From the NCBI GenBank assembly GCA_900547435.1, contig URGO01000016.1:1-31667 (forward strand): a DNA stretch of 31,667 nucleotides, in the 5' to 3' direction. The position numbers were made by a program, and so were the translations under genes. This document shows positions 18,301 to 25,724 of the stretch, in pieces. The stretch is from an uncultured Parabacteroides sp. (GTDB taxonomy: Bacteria > Bacteroidota > Bacteroidia > Bacteroidales > Tannerellaceae). How positions within the stretch are numbered: position 1 is the stretch's first letter; each line of letters opens with the position of its first letter. Below the pieces are notes generated by a model. That model was not told the DNA's origin. It searched no databases and saw only the letters and a list, made by a program, of their open reading frames with translations.

Positions 18301-21070
18301 AGGAAATTCAAGTGCAAAACTCCAATATACGCTTACAAGTGATGTTATTGTTTATGATGCACAGGCAATAAAAGGTAAGATTGTTACCAATGAAGGCGCT
18401 GCATTGGATTTATATATGGAATATAAGTGTTTGTCTCCACAATCAGAATTAGTTTCTGACCATGCATCCATCAAAACGACAATGATTATGGGTACTTCAC
18501 GGGATTATCAGTTTGAGATAACCAATAAAGGTGAAGGAGAAACAGGAACAATTTCAATTGCTCTGCCAGATGTCTCTTGGCTAAGTTTAGTCAGTGCGAA
18601 AGAAATGCCTTCTTTGAAAAGTAACGAATCAGCAACTGTCATTTTGCGAATGAAACCTGAGGCTGATATGCCTTTAAATATACCCATAGAAGGAACTATT
18701 GGTTTATCTTGTGAGAAAGGTAAAGGCTTAACACTTCCATTTTCTATAGAACCAGTTTCAGAAAGTACCGGGCGATTGGTCGTTGACGTTTGGGATGAAT
18801 ATACCGAATTTACAACAAGTGCGCCTCATGTGCAAGATGCAACAGTAAGGGTTAAGCATCCTGCAAGCAATCTGCTTTTGGCTGAAGGGAAAACAAATGA
18901 GAGTGGATTATTTGTTGTAGAAAATTTACCAGCCGGTCTTTATACCCTTGAGGTGGAAGCAGTAAAACATTCTTCTGAACGAAGAACGATTCAGATAGAT
19001 CCAGGAAAGGATAATGATGTAATGGTTTATCTTAATTTCCAAGCGATTTCTTATTCATGGGAAGTTCGTGAGACAGAGATTGAGGATAAATATGAATTTG
19101 TATCAACTATGAAATTTGATACGAATGTTCCTGTTCCTGTAATTAAGGTAGATTGGCCTGATGATTTAGAATACAGAGACCAGATTATTCCATTAGTGAT
19201 TACCAATATGGGATTAATAGCAGCCCATAATGTGGAAATAAATTTCCCGGAATCAGAAGGAGCGCATTTTACTTATTTGACACCAAATCCTATACCTGAG
19301 TTGGGAGCAATGCAGTCTACTGTAATGTATGTGAAACTTACAACAAAGAAAGGATATTTCTGGCATTACAAATTAACTGCGAATGACCCCGGAGGTCCAG
19401 GTAGTGATGAACCGGGTAATCCTGGAGATCCGGGAAGTGGTGAGCCGGGAGAAGATGAACCTGGAGGAAATGACGGATCGGACAATAATGGAAATAACTA
19501 CACGGGGGATGGCTTGAGTGTTTGTGTTACGGTAACAATAAATGGATCCTATGGACATGACTGTGCAGGAGAAGAAGTACGTACACATATTTCTCAACAG
19601 TATTCTTATGGTAATTGCCCTGCAACCGGAGGCGTTTCTGGTGGAGGCTGGGGAGCTTCTATTGGCGGAGGCTGGGGCGGAGGCTCCGGTAGTTCCGGCT
19701 GGGGCGGAACAGGTGGCAGTGGAGGTGGTTATGGAGGCTATGGGCCTACATTGCCTAATTATGACTGTTATGAAAATGGGAATAGCCGTCCTGTTGATCC
19801 TAATAATCCAGGAGGAAACAATCCCTTAAAAGATTTGTTTAATCCCAAAGATCCATGTGAACAAGCAATGTTAGATGCTTTGGAAAGCTGTGGAATGGCC
19901 TTAATTAGTGCATTAAATGATTTGAATCCATCAAAATATGTTGAGGCTGTTTCTGCCATTTATGGTCTTTGGGGGTATTATCAAGATTGTTATGGCGTAA
20001 ATAAAGACTTAGTTTGGGGATGTATGATCATGGGACCTGCATCTACATTAAGTCTACTTCCTACGTTAAAGAAAATTCCTTGGTTAGGAACCGTTTTAGG
20101 CTTGATTGATTGTGGAAAAGGATTAATTGATGAGTATAGGATTTGTTCAGACTATTATGGAGGAGTCTCAACAAGAGCGGCTTCTGATTCTGAATTAGTT
20201 AAAAGATTCCAATGCTTTTGTGAAGGAAATGCAGCGTTATCAAAAGTGTTAAATGGATTATGGGGAGATAATATGTGGCTGAATGTTTCTGTAGGAGAAT
20301 TGTCAACATGTACAGAATATTTTCAGTCTCATATGGATGCTAATTCTATAATAATAGTTTCAGATGATTATTTGGAATATAAACCGATAGGTGTTTCCAA
20401 GGATGATTATGATTCATTTATAACAAAATGGAATAACACAATGACTATTATTAATGGAGGGGAGATTACCGGTCAAGATAAGAACACTTTAGATATCAAT
20501 AGTATACAGGAAGGATTAGACGAAATGTCTATTATTGAAGAGAAAGCTAAAGAATTAGGGTATGAGTCATTTTTAGATTTGTGTGAAACTATATTTTCTG
20601 TAGTTTTAGATTATAATGAAGACGATTCAGACAAACCTGTCTGCTCCTCCATTTCTCTTCAATTCTCTCAGACCATGACCATGACCCGTCAGGCATTCCG
20701 GGGAACATTGACCGTCTTTAACGGGCATGAGACACTCCCTATGGAAGATGTGCGCTTGAATCTGGAAGTAACGGATGAGGAGGGCAATATCGCTACATCC
20801 CGTGAATTCCAAATCAATACGGAAAGTTTAGACACCTTTACCGGCGAATTGGAAGGAGGCTGGAGCCTTGATGCCCAAAAGACAGGAACGGCAACGATCC
20901 TGTTTATCCCATCGAAGTATGCGGCTCCTACGGAAGAAAAGCTGTATTCATTCGGAGGTACGCTTTCATACCTGGATCCGTTTACCGGATTGGAGGTTAC
21001 TCGTGACCTGTTCCCTGTTACATTGACGGTCAAACCCTCCCCCAACCTGAAGCTTACTTACTTCATGTAA
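15368..21070 (+). CDS. Giant secreted multidomain protein, N-terminal part ended by an in-frame stop
   Basis: A 1900-residue reading frame with a clear signal peptide (ILLAIAWLFQLQFVFAQ). Domains in order are: cohesin-like β-sandwich (about 25-157), CARDB (about 160-285; VSINWTVQNVGGRA) and about four Calx-beta-like repeats (287-704; DDETPALTI, ITDNDGPTLTL). A second CARDB (705-825) follows, then Ig/macroglobulin-like modules and a carboxypeptidase-regulatory-like domain (about 1135-1223; NESGLFVVENLPAGLYTLEV). After that come a PGDE-rich linker (about 1340-1380), a Gly-rich stretch (about 1421-1460), a Cys-bearing hydrophobic helical segment (about 1490-1620) and further β-domains. It ends TYFM-stop with no sorting domain. 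The same frame continues without another stop for ~760 residues that do end in a sorting domain. It is therefore very probably a nonsense-truncated gene. DNA from ~17500 to ~20630 is AT-rich relative to the flanks. Start seven bases after the previous stop. Confidence 0.85.
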   Translation: MKTRHWILLAIAWLFQLQFVFAQTNKLYIEPTDCPIGTTSHVAIRLDNQSEVVALQFNIHIPDVVRLVDGNMILSDERKADDHTISIRNRGENNYQVIVWSLSNAAFKGNSGTLIELPLEIPDDLEIDKEYPFTFSYVVASDRNARNVLTASDPGSIRIVDGNVPDITANNIQLASENFTPGGKVSINWTVQNVGGRATEAGWNEQVYLVDELGNEYFLGRLSCEEILAASGTISRQAEFNLSEYPGVEGTVKAKVVLTPFADLGELPVDAENNEVTSTASLILPKLLTWRINASSIQEAENQEIYCFLNRSGSRLNEETFTLTQSATGRLELPASVTIPQGESGVSFTMKTINDDVANRDSFVVVTVAGNGYPDLKQEIWIEDDETPALTITAPEERQQEGNTFNLTISRPWATEWPLEVRLSTDHPKRFTFASTVTISKGAASVEVPVQVVEDDIPDVNVITAVFNASQSGYETGVGFVEVEDDDVPDIDLEITPTTLPEGGGPQAAIATLRRSGVTDNKITIKLTDTSNGLLYYPSSSITLDSGETEYQFAIGISDNDQQEGDREVTLNASVYISTCDCSTAGTNVGTVTKKITITDNDGPTLTLSSSQTSLIEGKEQATILTVTRNTSTTDALTVTINCDRPEEVTYTSTVTIPAGESSVDVPVAVKKNDTTEGNRTISFTATADGYSSGTCWAMITDQTLPDAVITNISIDKSEVAIGERIPLAVEVQNEGAAILNARTSVDIYIANKETFSSSSETYLIGKFYTQKDLQPTESERISSSIVMPERIGDYYIVAIVNNQRTYQELIYTNNESESYKITLSSPYSYQISTDKSKYLSGDQVNILGQVTGSVVADVPVEVYVITDSYRQAFEVITDGSGIFQHTLTLDDGLIGHFSIGACFPGSGEKEEMVGFEVLGLRRNDPGLITCNLMSGESYSGEIELFNPSLEPLTNIKVESLELPDGCHISFSEIPSIPGNSSAKLQYTLTSDVIVYDAQAIKGKIVTNEGAALDLYMEYKCLSPQSELVSDHASIKTTMIMGTSRDYQFEITNKGEGETGTISIALPDVSWLSLVSAKEMPSLKSNESATVILRMKPEADMPLNIPIEGTIGLSCEKGKGLTLPFSIEPVSESTGRLVVDVWDEYTEFTTSAPHVQDATVRVKHPASNLLLAEGKTNESGLFVVENLPAGLYTLEVEAVKHSSERRTIQIDPGKDNDVMVYLNFQAISYSWEVRETEIEDKYEFVSTMKFDTNVPVPVIKVDWPDDLEYRDQIIPLVITNMGLIAAHNVEINFPESEGAHFTYLTPNPIPELGAMQSTVMYVKLTTKKGYFWHYKLTANDPGGPGSDEPGNPGDPGSGEPGEDEPGGNDGSDNNGNNYTGDGLSVCVTVTINGSYGHDCAGEEVRTHISQQYSYGNCPATGGVSGGGWGASIGGGWGGGSGSSGWGGTGGSGGGYGGYGPTLPNYDCYENGNSRPVDPNNPGGNNPLKDLFNPKDPCEQAMLDALESCGMALISALNDLNPSKYVEAVSAIYGLWGYYQDCYGVNKDLVWGCMIMGPASTLSLLPTLKKIPWLGTVLGLIDCGKGLIDEYRICSDYYGGVSTRAASDSELVKRFQCFCEGNAALSKVLNGLWGDNMWLNVSVGELSTCTEYFQSHMDANSIIIVSDDYLEYKPIGVSKDDYDSFITKWNNTMTIINGGEITGQDKNTLDINSIQEGLDEMSIIEEKAKELGYESFLDLCETIFSVVLDYNEDDSDKPVCSSISLQFSQTMTMTRQAFRGTLTVFNGHETLPMEDVRLNLEVTDEEGNIATSREFQINTESLDTFTGELEGGWSLDAQKTGTATILFIPSKYAAPTEEKLYSFGGTLSYLDPFTGLEVTRDLFPVTLTVKPSPNLKLTYFM
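21068..21070 (+). other. In-frame TAA splitting one ancestral gene
   Basis: The triplet TAA interrupts frame 15368-23353 between ...LKLTYFM and RDILGDDPLTVN. The downstream frame is the same, needs no frameshift, and has no ATG for 115 bases. A single CAA-to-TAA change would explain it. The full product would be about 2661 residues with a signal peptide at one end and a T9SS sorting domain at the other. Confidence 0.85.
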
Positions 21071-21094
21071 CGGGATATCTTAGGGGATGATCCG

Positions 21095-23353
21095 TTGACG
21101 GTGAATAAAGTCGAGCCGAGTGTTCCTGCCGAGTTTGCCTTACTGATCCAGAATACAGGAGCGGGAGATGCTACCAATGTAAATATGGTTACGAACCAGC
21201 CTGAGATTGTGGACAATGAGAAAGGACTGGCTATTGACTTTGAATTGTTGAGTTCAACCCTTAATGGCGAGGAGGAATCATTGGCATTGGGAGGAAGCGT
21301 AACAACGGCTTTCGGTACAATACCCGCCGGACAGACTTCGTATGCGCAATGGTGGTTCCGCAGTTCCTTGTTGGGACATTTCACGGATTACGAAGTAACG
21401 GCGACTCATGTGACCAGTTATGATAATCCGGACCTCTCTTTATTGGACGGCGATCCCACCATTCATGAACTGATTCGCAGCATTCGGGTTCCTGACAGGG
21501 ATTTGGCAGGATTCCTAGTTAATGATCTGGTAGATGCAGAAGACCAACCGGATATGATTTATTTGACAGACGGAACGGTTCAAAAAGTGAATCCTGCTAC
21601 AGGAAGCGTAACCTCGAACAGTGACTCCAAGTACACGCTGACTGTAACGCCTTCTGCTTCCGGATGGATTTATGGTTCTATCGCTGATCCGACCGGAGGC
21701 GCGCAAAAACTGGTAAGTATTAAGCGCGGTGATGGAACAGAGATTGATCTGCAAAACATCTGGCAAACCAATTGCACTTTGCGTGATGGGAAGGAACCGC
21801 TGTATGAGAACCGCATCCATTTTGCGGATAATATCTCCAGTGTGACTACTTACGAATTGACGTTTGAACCGGGGCCGAGTGTCGTATTAGCGGTTTCTTC
21901 TTTTGAAGGAATACCTTCAGACAACGAAGTGGCGGAAAAACCGGTTACAGAATTAACCGTTCATTTCAACAAATCCATTAATCCGGAAACGTTTACCGTA
22001 GAGGATTTAACTTTGATTTGGCAGGGCGAACAGCAAGAGGTAACTCCTATTGTAATTACCCAGCAAGACGAACAGACTTATGTTCTGGATTTGACGGAGG
22101 TAACCAAACTGGACGGCTATTATGTCCTGACGGTACAAACGGCAGAGATTGAAGACCAAGAGGGTTTCTATGGCACGGAGGGAAAGAGTGTCAGTTGGAC
22201 ACAATACTTGGCTCCAGGCTATCAGACCTTGTCCATGGAGCTGTCGGCGGGTTGGAACTGGATATCCACCAATATGGAAGGCGTTAGTAATCCGATCGCT
22301 TTGTTGACCCCTATCCAAGAAAAGGTAAAGCGTATGCAGAATCAGACCCAGGAGATTACCCATGACCCGAATTTAGGTTTGGTCGGCAATCTGGAATCCA
22401 TATCTCCGGAAACTTTCTATAAGCTGGAGATGAATGCAGATGGTCAGATTGACATCACCGGAACGGCATTGTCACCCAATCAAGTCCGGTTGGATTTGAA
22501 GCAGGGTTGGAATTGGATTGGCTATATACCACGTTCTGCCACTTCTCCGACAAAAGCCTTGGCATTATTGACGGCTGATGTGGGAGATGAGGTCAAAGGC
22601 CAAGAAGGATTTGCCCAATTCAACGGAACAACGTGGATTGGTACGCTGGAGCAGATGGAACCCGGAAAGGGGTATATGTACCGGGCAAAGAAAGCGCAGT
22701 CGTTCCAATATCCCATTATTGGCGCATCTGTAGCGAATGCAGCTTTACGTTCGGCAGACGTTTATTCGGCAGCGAATAATCCGATTTGGGCTGTGGATAT
22801 TCATAAATATCCCAACAACATGAGTGTCATTGCAGACCTGTGGGCAGATGGCATAAAGCAAGAGCCGGATGTTTATACTGTCGCTGCTTTTTGCGGAGAC
22901 GAATGCCGGGGAATCGGTGAATATGTAGACGGGAAATTATTTATGACCGTTTATGGCGAAGGAAAAGGAGAAACTATTACTTTCCGTGCTGTTCGGGACG
23001 GGCAAAGCACACAATGGGCGATCCGGGAGACTATTGCGTTCACCGAAAACACACAAGGTTCCTTAGAACAACCGTTTGCACTGAACTTGACGAATCAAGT
23101 CGTGACAGGTATTCTGGAGATTAATCGTCAGACGGGCATTTATCCGAATCCGGTCAGCCATTATCTGTACATCAAGGGCGATGTATTCGATATCCGGCAG
23201 GTTCGGGTAGTCAATACGAACGGAGCTGTCTTGTTCAGTCGAGAACTGGATGAAAACCAAGGATTGGATGTCTCTACCTTGGTTCCGGGTATGTATATTT
23301 TGATTATTGACCGGGGCGATGTGATAGAGTCTCATAAATTCATTAAGAAATAA
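21095..23353 (+). CDS. C-terminal fragment of the split giant protein, with T9SS sorting domain
   Basis: This is the in-frame continuation of the gene at 15368 after the TAA. The only early starts are TTG 21089 and GTG 21095, and the first ATG is at 21185. None gives a signal peptide, so the fragment cannot be exported alone and is best read as a pseudogene part. It shows a CARDB-like β-domain (FALLIQNTGAGDATNVNM) and an Ig-like/SwmB-like domain (about 265-370; VTELTVHFNKSINPETF). Two copies of a β-module with GWNWI follow (LSAGWNWISTN, LKQGWNWIGYI). A segment with CGDECRGIGEYVDG is paralogous to the N-terminus of the next gene. The type A sorting domain spans about 680-752 (GIYPNPVSHYLYIKG, VPGMYILIID, SHKFIKK). 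Codon use resembles the 5' part of the gene, not its AT-rich middle. Confidence 0.75.
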   Translation: MTVNKVEPSVPAEFALLIQNTGAGDATNVNMVTNQPEIVDNEKGLAIDFELLSSTLNGEEESLALGGSVTTAFGTIPAGQTSYAQWWFRSSLLGHFTDYEVTATHVTSYDNPDLSLLDGDPTIHELIRSIRVPDRDLAGFLVNDLVDAEDQPDMIYLTDGTVQKVNPATGSVTSNSDSKYTLTVTPSASGWIYGSIADPTGGAQKLVSIKRGDGTEIDLQNIWQTNCTLRDGKEPLYENRIHFADNISSVTTYELTFEPGPSVVLAVSSFEGIPSDNEVAEKPVTELTVHFNKSINPETFTVEDLTLIWQGEQQEVTPIVITQQDEQTYVLDLTEVTKLDGYYVLTVQTAEIEDQEGFYGTEGKSVSWTQYLAPGYQTLSMELSAGWNWISTNMEGVSNPIALLTPIQEKVKRMQNQTQEITHDPNLGLVGNLESISPETFYKLEMNADGQIDITGTALSPNQVRLDLKQGWNWIGYIPRSATSPTKALALLTADVGDEVKGQEGFAQFNGTTWIGTLEQMEPGKGYMYRAKKAQSFQYPIIGASVANAALRSADVYSAANNPIWAVDIHKYPNNMSVIADLWADGIKQEPDVYTVAAFCGDECRGIGEYVDGKLFMTVYGEGKGETITFRAVRDGQSTQWAIRETIAFTENTQGSLEQPFALNLTNQVVTGILEINRQTGIYPNPVSHYLYIKGDVFDIRQVRVVNTNGAVLFSRELDENQGLDVSTLVPGMYILIIDRGDVIESHKFIKK

Positions 23354-23382
23354 AGTGGGTAATAAAGTTAAAAGATCAAGTT

Positions 23383-25671
23383 ATGAAATTCATAAATCTT
23401 TTTATAGCAAGTATGATGTGGCTCTTCCCGTTTATGGGAAGAGCTGCGGATGCACCTCAGTGGAGTTGCGATATTTATGCGTATCAGTATGATATGAGTA
23501 TTTATATTGTAATAGAAGATCAAGATGAAATCGCGAATGAAGGGAAAGAGGTTGCCGTGTTTTATCAAGAGGAATGCCGTGGCATTGCGGAGTTGCAAAC
23601 TTCAGGTGATCTTTCTTATTTTTATGTCAGAGCCCGGAGCAATGAAACCAGTGGGGAAACACTGACTTTTAAAGTGTTCGACAGCAGTACCGGGAAAGAA
23701 ATAACGCCATCCGCCACCTTGGCTTTTGAAGCCCAGCAACAGATAGGTTTTCCCAGTGATCCTTTTGTGTTGACCTTGCCGGAACAGGTAACACCGGATG
23801 AGGTGGAAGAGGCTGTTTCTTCTGGAACGGAGGAAATTCTTGCTGAAGGAACTTGGCAACAAGGGGATATGAAAAATCTGGCTGATCAAATACATGAAAA
23901 CGCATCTGGAGAACAAGAAAATACAGCCTTAAAAACAGTAGATATGAGTGGGGCGACTTTCGATGAGGATGTTACCCTTGAGGGGGTGTTTTCTGATTGT
24001 GGGCAGTTGACATCGGTTATTTTGCCGGATGAGCTTCCTAATTCTATATCATTTTCGCCTGATGCATTTGAAAGAACGAATCCCAATTGTATCGTGTATT
24101 TGCCTGCCGGTACAACCATTCCGGAGGGATGGTCGGATGATGTCAACGTAGTGATAGGCGATGAAGCTACCTTGTTGACTCTATACGAACATAATCCTTA
24201 TCAAGTGAAACGTCCTTTTACGGTAGACCAATGTGTGTATAAACGAACTTTCGGCGATGCCACATCTCGTTTACGCAGCGGCGTTTCAACGGCACTTGAA
24301 TTGCCTGGCTGGAAAACAATTTGCGTCCCGTTCCCTGTAAATAAAGTACAGTTAGGAGATAAAGAACTTTTCCCGATTGCCAATACAGAAGAAGGGAATT
24401 ACTATAAAGCGGTATTAGGAGCTGATGGCTTTGAAATCGTGACAGAATATGAGTCCGATGGTTTTTATTTTGATGCCAATGTACCCTGTTTGGTGAATAT
24501 GACCTCAGCTTCCGGAGAAAAAATATCCGGAACCGTAGATTTTATTTATGACGAACAGATAGAGATAGAAATCTCCACGCCGACTCATGTCATCGAAAGC
24601 TCGGATTATACATTAACAGGCGTTTATGAACCGGTAGGAAAATCCCATGGAATTTACGCCTTGAATGATAAGGGAGATGCTTTTGAGAATGGATTGAGAG
24701 CCATTTATCCGTTTGAAGCCTATCTGACAACATCGGTTCCGGGAAGAGAATCGATCCCGGTTTCCGGTTGGATATCTGTAACAGGGGTAACTATTGAACC
24801 AACGAATGTTTCTGTTAAAGAGGGAAAGACGGTTCAACTCTCTGCCCAAGTTATGCCGGAAAACGCTTCTGATCCCTCTGTTACATGGAAGAGTTCAGAT
24901 AATACGGTCGTAACCGTATCTTCAACAGGATTAGTGACCGGAATAAAGGCAGGGACTGTTACCATAACCGTGACCGCACAGGATGGAGGTTTTGTCGCCA
25001 CTTGCCAAGTAACGGTAGAAAAAGAAAACACAGATCCGGGAACAGAGGATCCGGATGAGCCAGGAGGAGAGGCTCCTGATAATCCTGGGGGAGAAGAGCC
25101 GGATGAACCCGGAACAGAAGATCCTGACAATCCGAGACCCGGAGATCCGGATGAACCGGAGGTCGAAGTAACAGGCGTTTCTTTGGACTTTTCTTCTTTG
25201 GAGTTGAAAATGGGAGATTCTTCTACACTGAAAGTGACTATTCAGCCTTCGAATGCCTCGAACAAAAATGTTACGTGGCACAGTAGTGATCCGTCTGTGG
25301 CTATTGTTGATGCCCAAGGGAAGATAACTGCGATCAAGGAAGGTACGGCAACTATTACGGTTTCTACAAGCGATGGTGGATATACGGATACGTGTCTTAT
25401 TGTTGTTGTGGATCAGTTGACTGCCAATGAGAATATAGAAACGGGGAAAATAGTCCTTTATCCTACGGTTGTAGATCAAAACATATATATATCCGGGTTG
25501 AAAAGTCAAAGTATTATCCAGATAATATCTTTTTTAGGACAACGTGTCGGATTATGGACTACTTCTGAGGAGCAATATAGAGTAGATGCCTCAAAATTGA
25601 GAAAGGGGTATTATATAGTAGTAGTTTCTAATGATAAGCATAAGCAAACCTTTAAGATCTTAAAGAAATAA
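23383..25671 (+). CDS. T9SS-secreted protein with two BIG2 Ig-like domains
   Basis: A 762-residue predicted cargo beginning with signal peptide FIASMMWLFPFMGRAA. Residues about 25-130 (WSCDIYAYQYDM, EECRGIAE) resemble a segment near the C-terminus of the preceding split protein. A short leucine-rich-like region follows (VDMSGATFDEDV, LTSVILPDELP; about 185-255), then a β-rich part with WKTICVPFPVN. Two bacterial Ig-like BIG2 domains lie at about 463-546 (VTWKSSDNTVVTVSSTGLVTG) and 594-676 (VTWHSSDPSVAIVDAQGKIT). They are joined by a D/E/P/G-rich linker. The last ~75 residues (LRKGYYIVVVSNDKHKQTF, ending LKK) are a T9SS type A sorting domain. BIG2 domains are common in adhesins, so a surface-binding role is likely but not shown. 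Starts 29 bases after the split gene; last gene of the operon. Confidence 0.88.
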   Translation: MKFINLFIASMMWLFPFMGRAADAPQWSCDIYAYQYDMSIYIVIEDQDEIANEGKEVAVFYQEECRGIAELQTSGDLSYFYVRARSNETSGETLTFKVFDSSTGKEITPSATLAFEAQQQIGFPSDPFVLTLPEQVTPDEVEEAVSSGTEEILAEGTWQQGDMKNLADQIHENASGEQENTALKTVDMSGATFDEDVTLEGVFSDCGQLTSVILPDELPNSISFSPDAFERTNPNCIVYLPAGTTIPEGWSDDVNVVIGDEATLLTLYEHNPYQVKRPFTVDQCVYKRTFGDATSRLRSGVSTALELPGWKTICVPFPVNKVQLGDKELFPIANTEEGNYYKAVLGADGFEIVTEYESDGFYFDANVPCLVNMTSASGEKISGTVDFIYDEQIEIEISTPTHVIESSDYTLTGVYEPVGKSHGIYALNDKGDAFENGLRAIYPFEAYLTTSVPGRESIPVSGWISVTGVTIEPTNVSVKEGKTVQLSAQVMPENASDPSVTWKSSDNTVVTVSSTGLVTGIKAGTVTITVTAQDGGFVATCQVTVEKENTDPGTEDPDEPGGEAPDNPGGEEPDEPGTEDPDNPRPGDPDEPEVEVTGVSLDFSSLELKMGDSSTLKVTIQPSNASNKNVTWHSSDPSVAIVDAQGKITAIKEGTATITVSTSDGGYTDTCLIVVVDQLTANENIETGKIVLYPTVVDQNIYISGLKSQSIIQIISFLGQRVGLWTTSEEQYRVDASKLRKGYYIVVVSNDKHKQTFKILKK
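25033..25161 (+). repeat. PED/PGG-rich linker coding repeat
   Basis: About 43 codons encode imperfect repeats of the type DPDEPGG/EEPDEPGTEDPDNP between the two BIG2 domains. A similar linker occurs in the giant protein at about 19387-19500 (DEPGNPGDPGSGEPG). Such acidic proline-rich tracts act as flexible spacers, and repeat units like these expand and contract easily. Confidence 0.6.
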
Positions 25672-25686
25672 GAGCTCATTGAACAA

Positions 25687-25724
25687 TCAAATAACGCGGG
25701 TCCCATGGAATCCGCGTTATTTGA
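25687..25724. terminator. Perfect 13-bp hairpin between convergent operons
   Basis: TCAAATAACGCGG at 25687-25699 is perfectly complementary to 25712-25724, with a 12-base loop. The right arm covers the last codons and stop of porZ on the minus strand. It sits 16 bases after the stop of the plus-strand operon. No strong T-run is present on either side, so it is a probable bidirectional terminator or transcript-end stabiliser and not a classical one. Confidence 0.65.

Noticed and set aside
19640..19745. G-quadruplex-forming element in the Gly-rich coding stretch
   Set aside because: The G runs are mostly GG with a few GGGG and follow directly from GGW/GGY codons; coding explains them.
19542..19829. 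Alternative-frame open frame over the Gly-rich region
   Set aside because: It arises from the GGN-rich repeats in another frame and lies inside a longer, domain-bearing gene.
24834..25130. Antisense Ser/Pro/Gly-rich open frame over the linker
   Set aside because: It is the reverse reading of the acidic PG-rich linker and the first BIG2 domain; low complexity with no independent support.
25030..25165. Possible CRISPR-like or satellite array
   Set aside because: The units are short, imperfect, in frame and encode a protein linker; there are no spacers.
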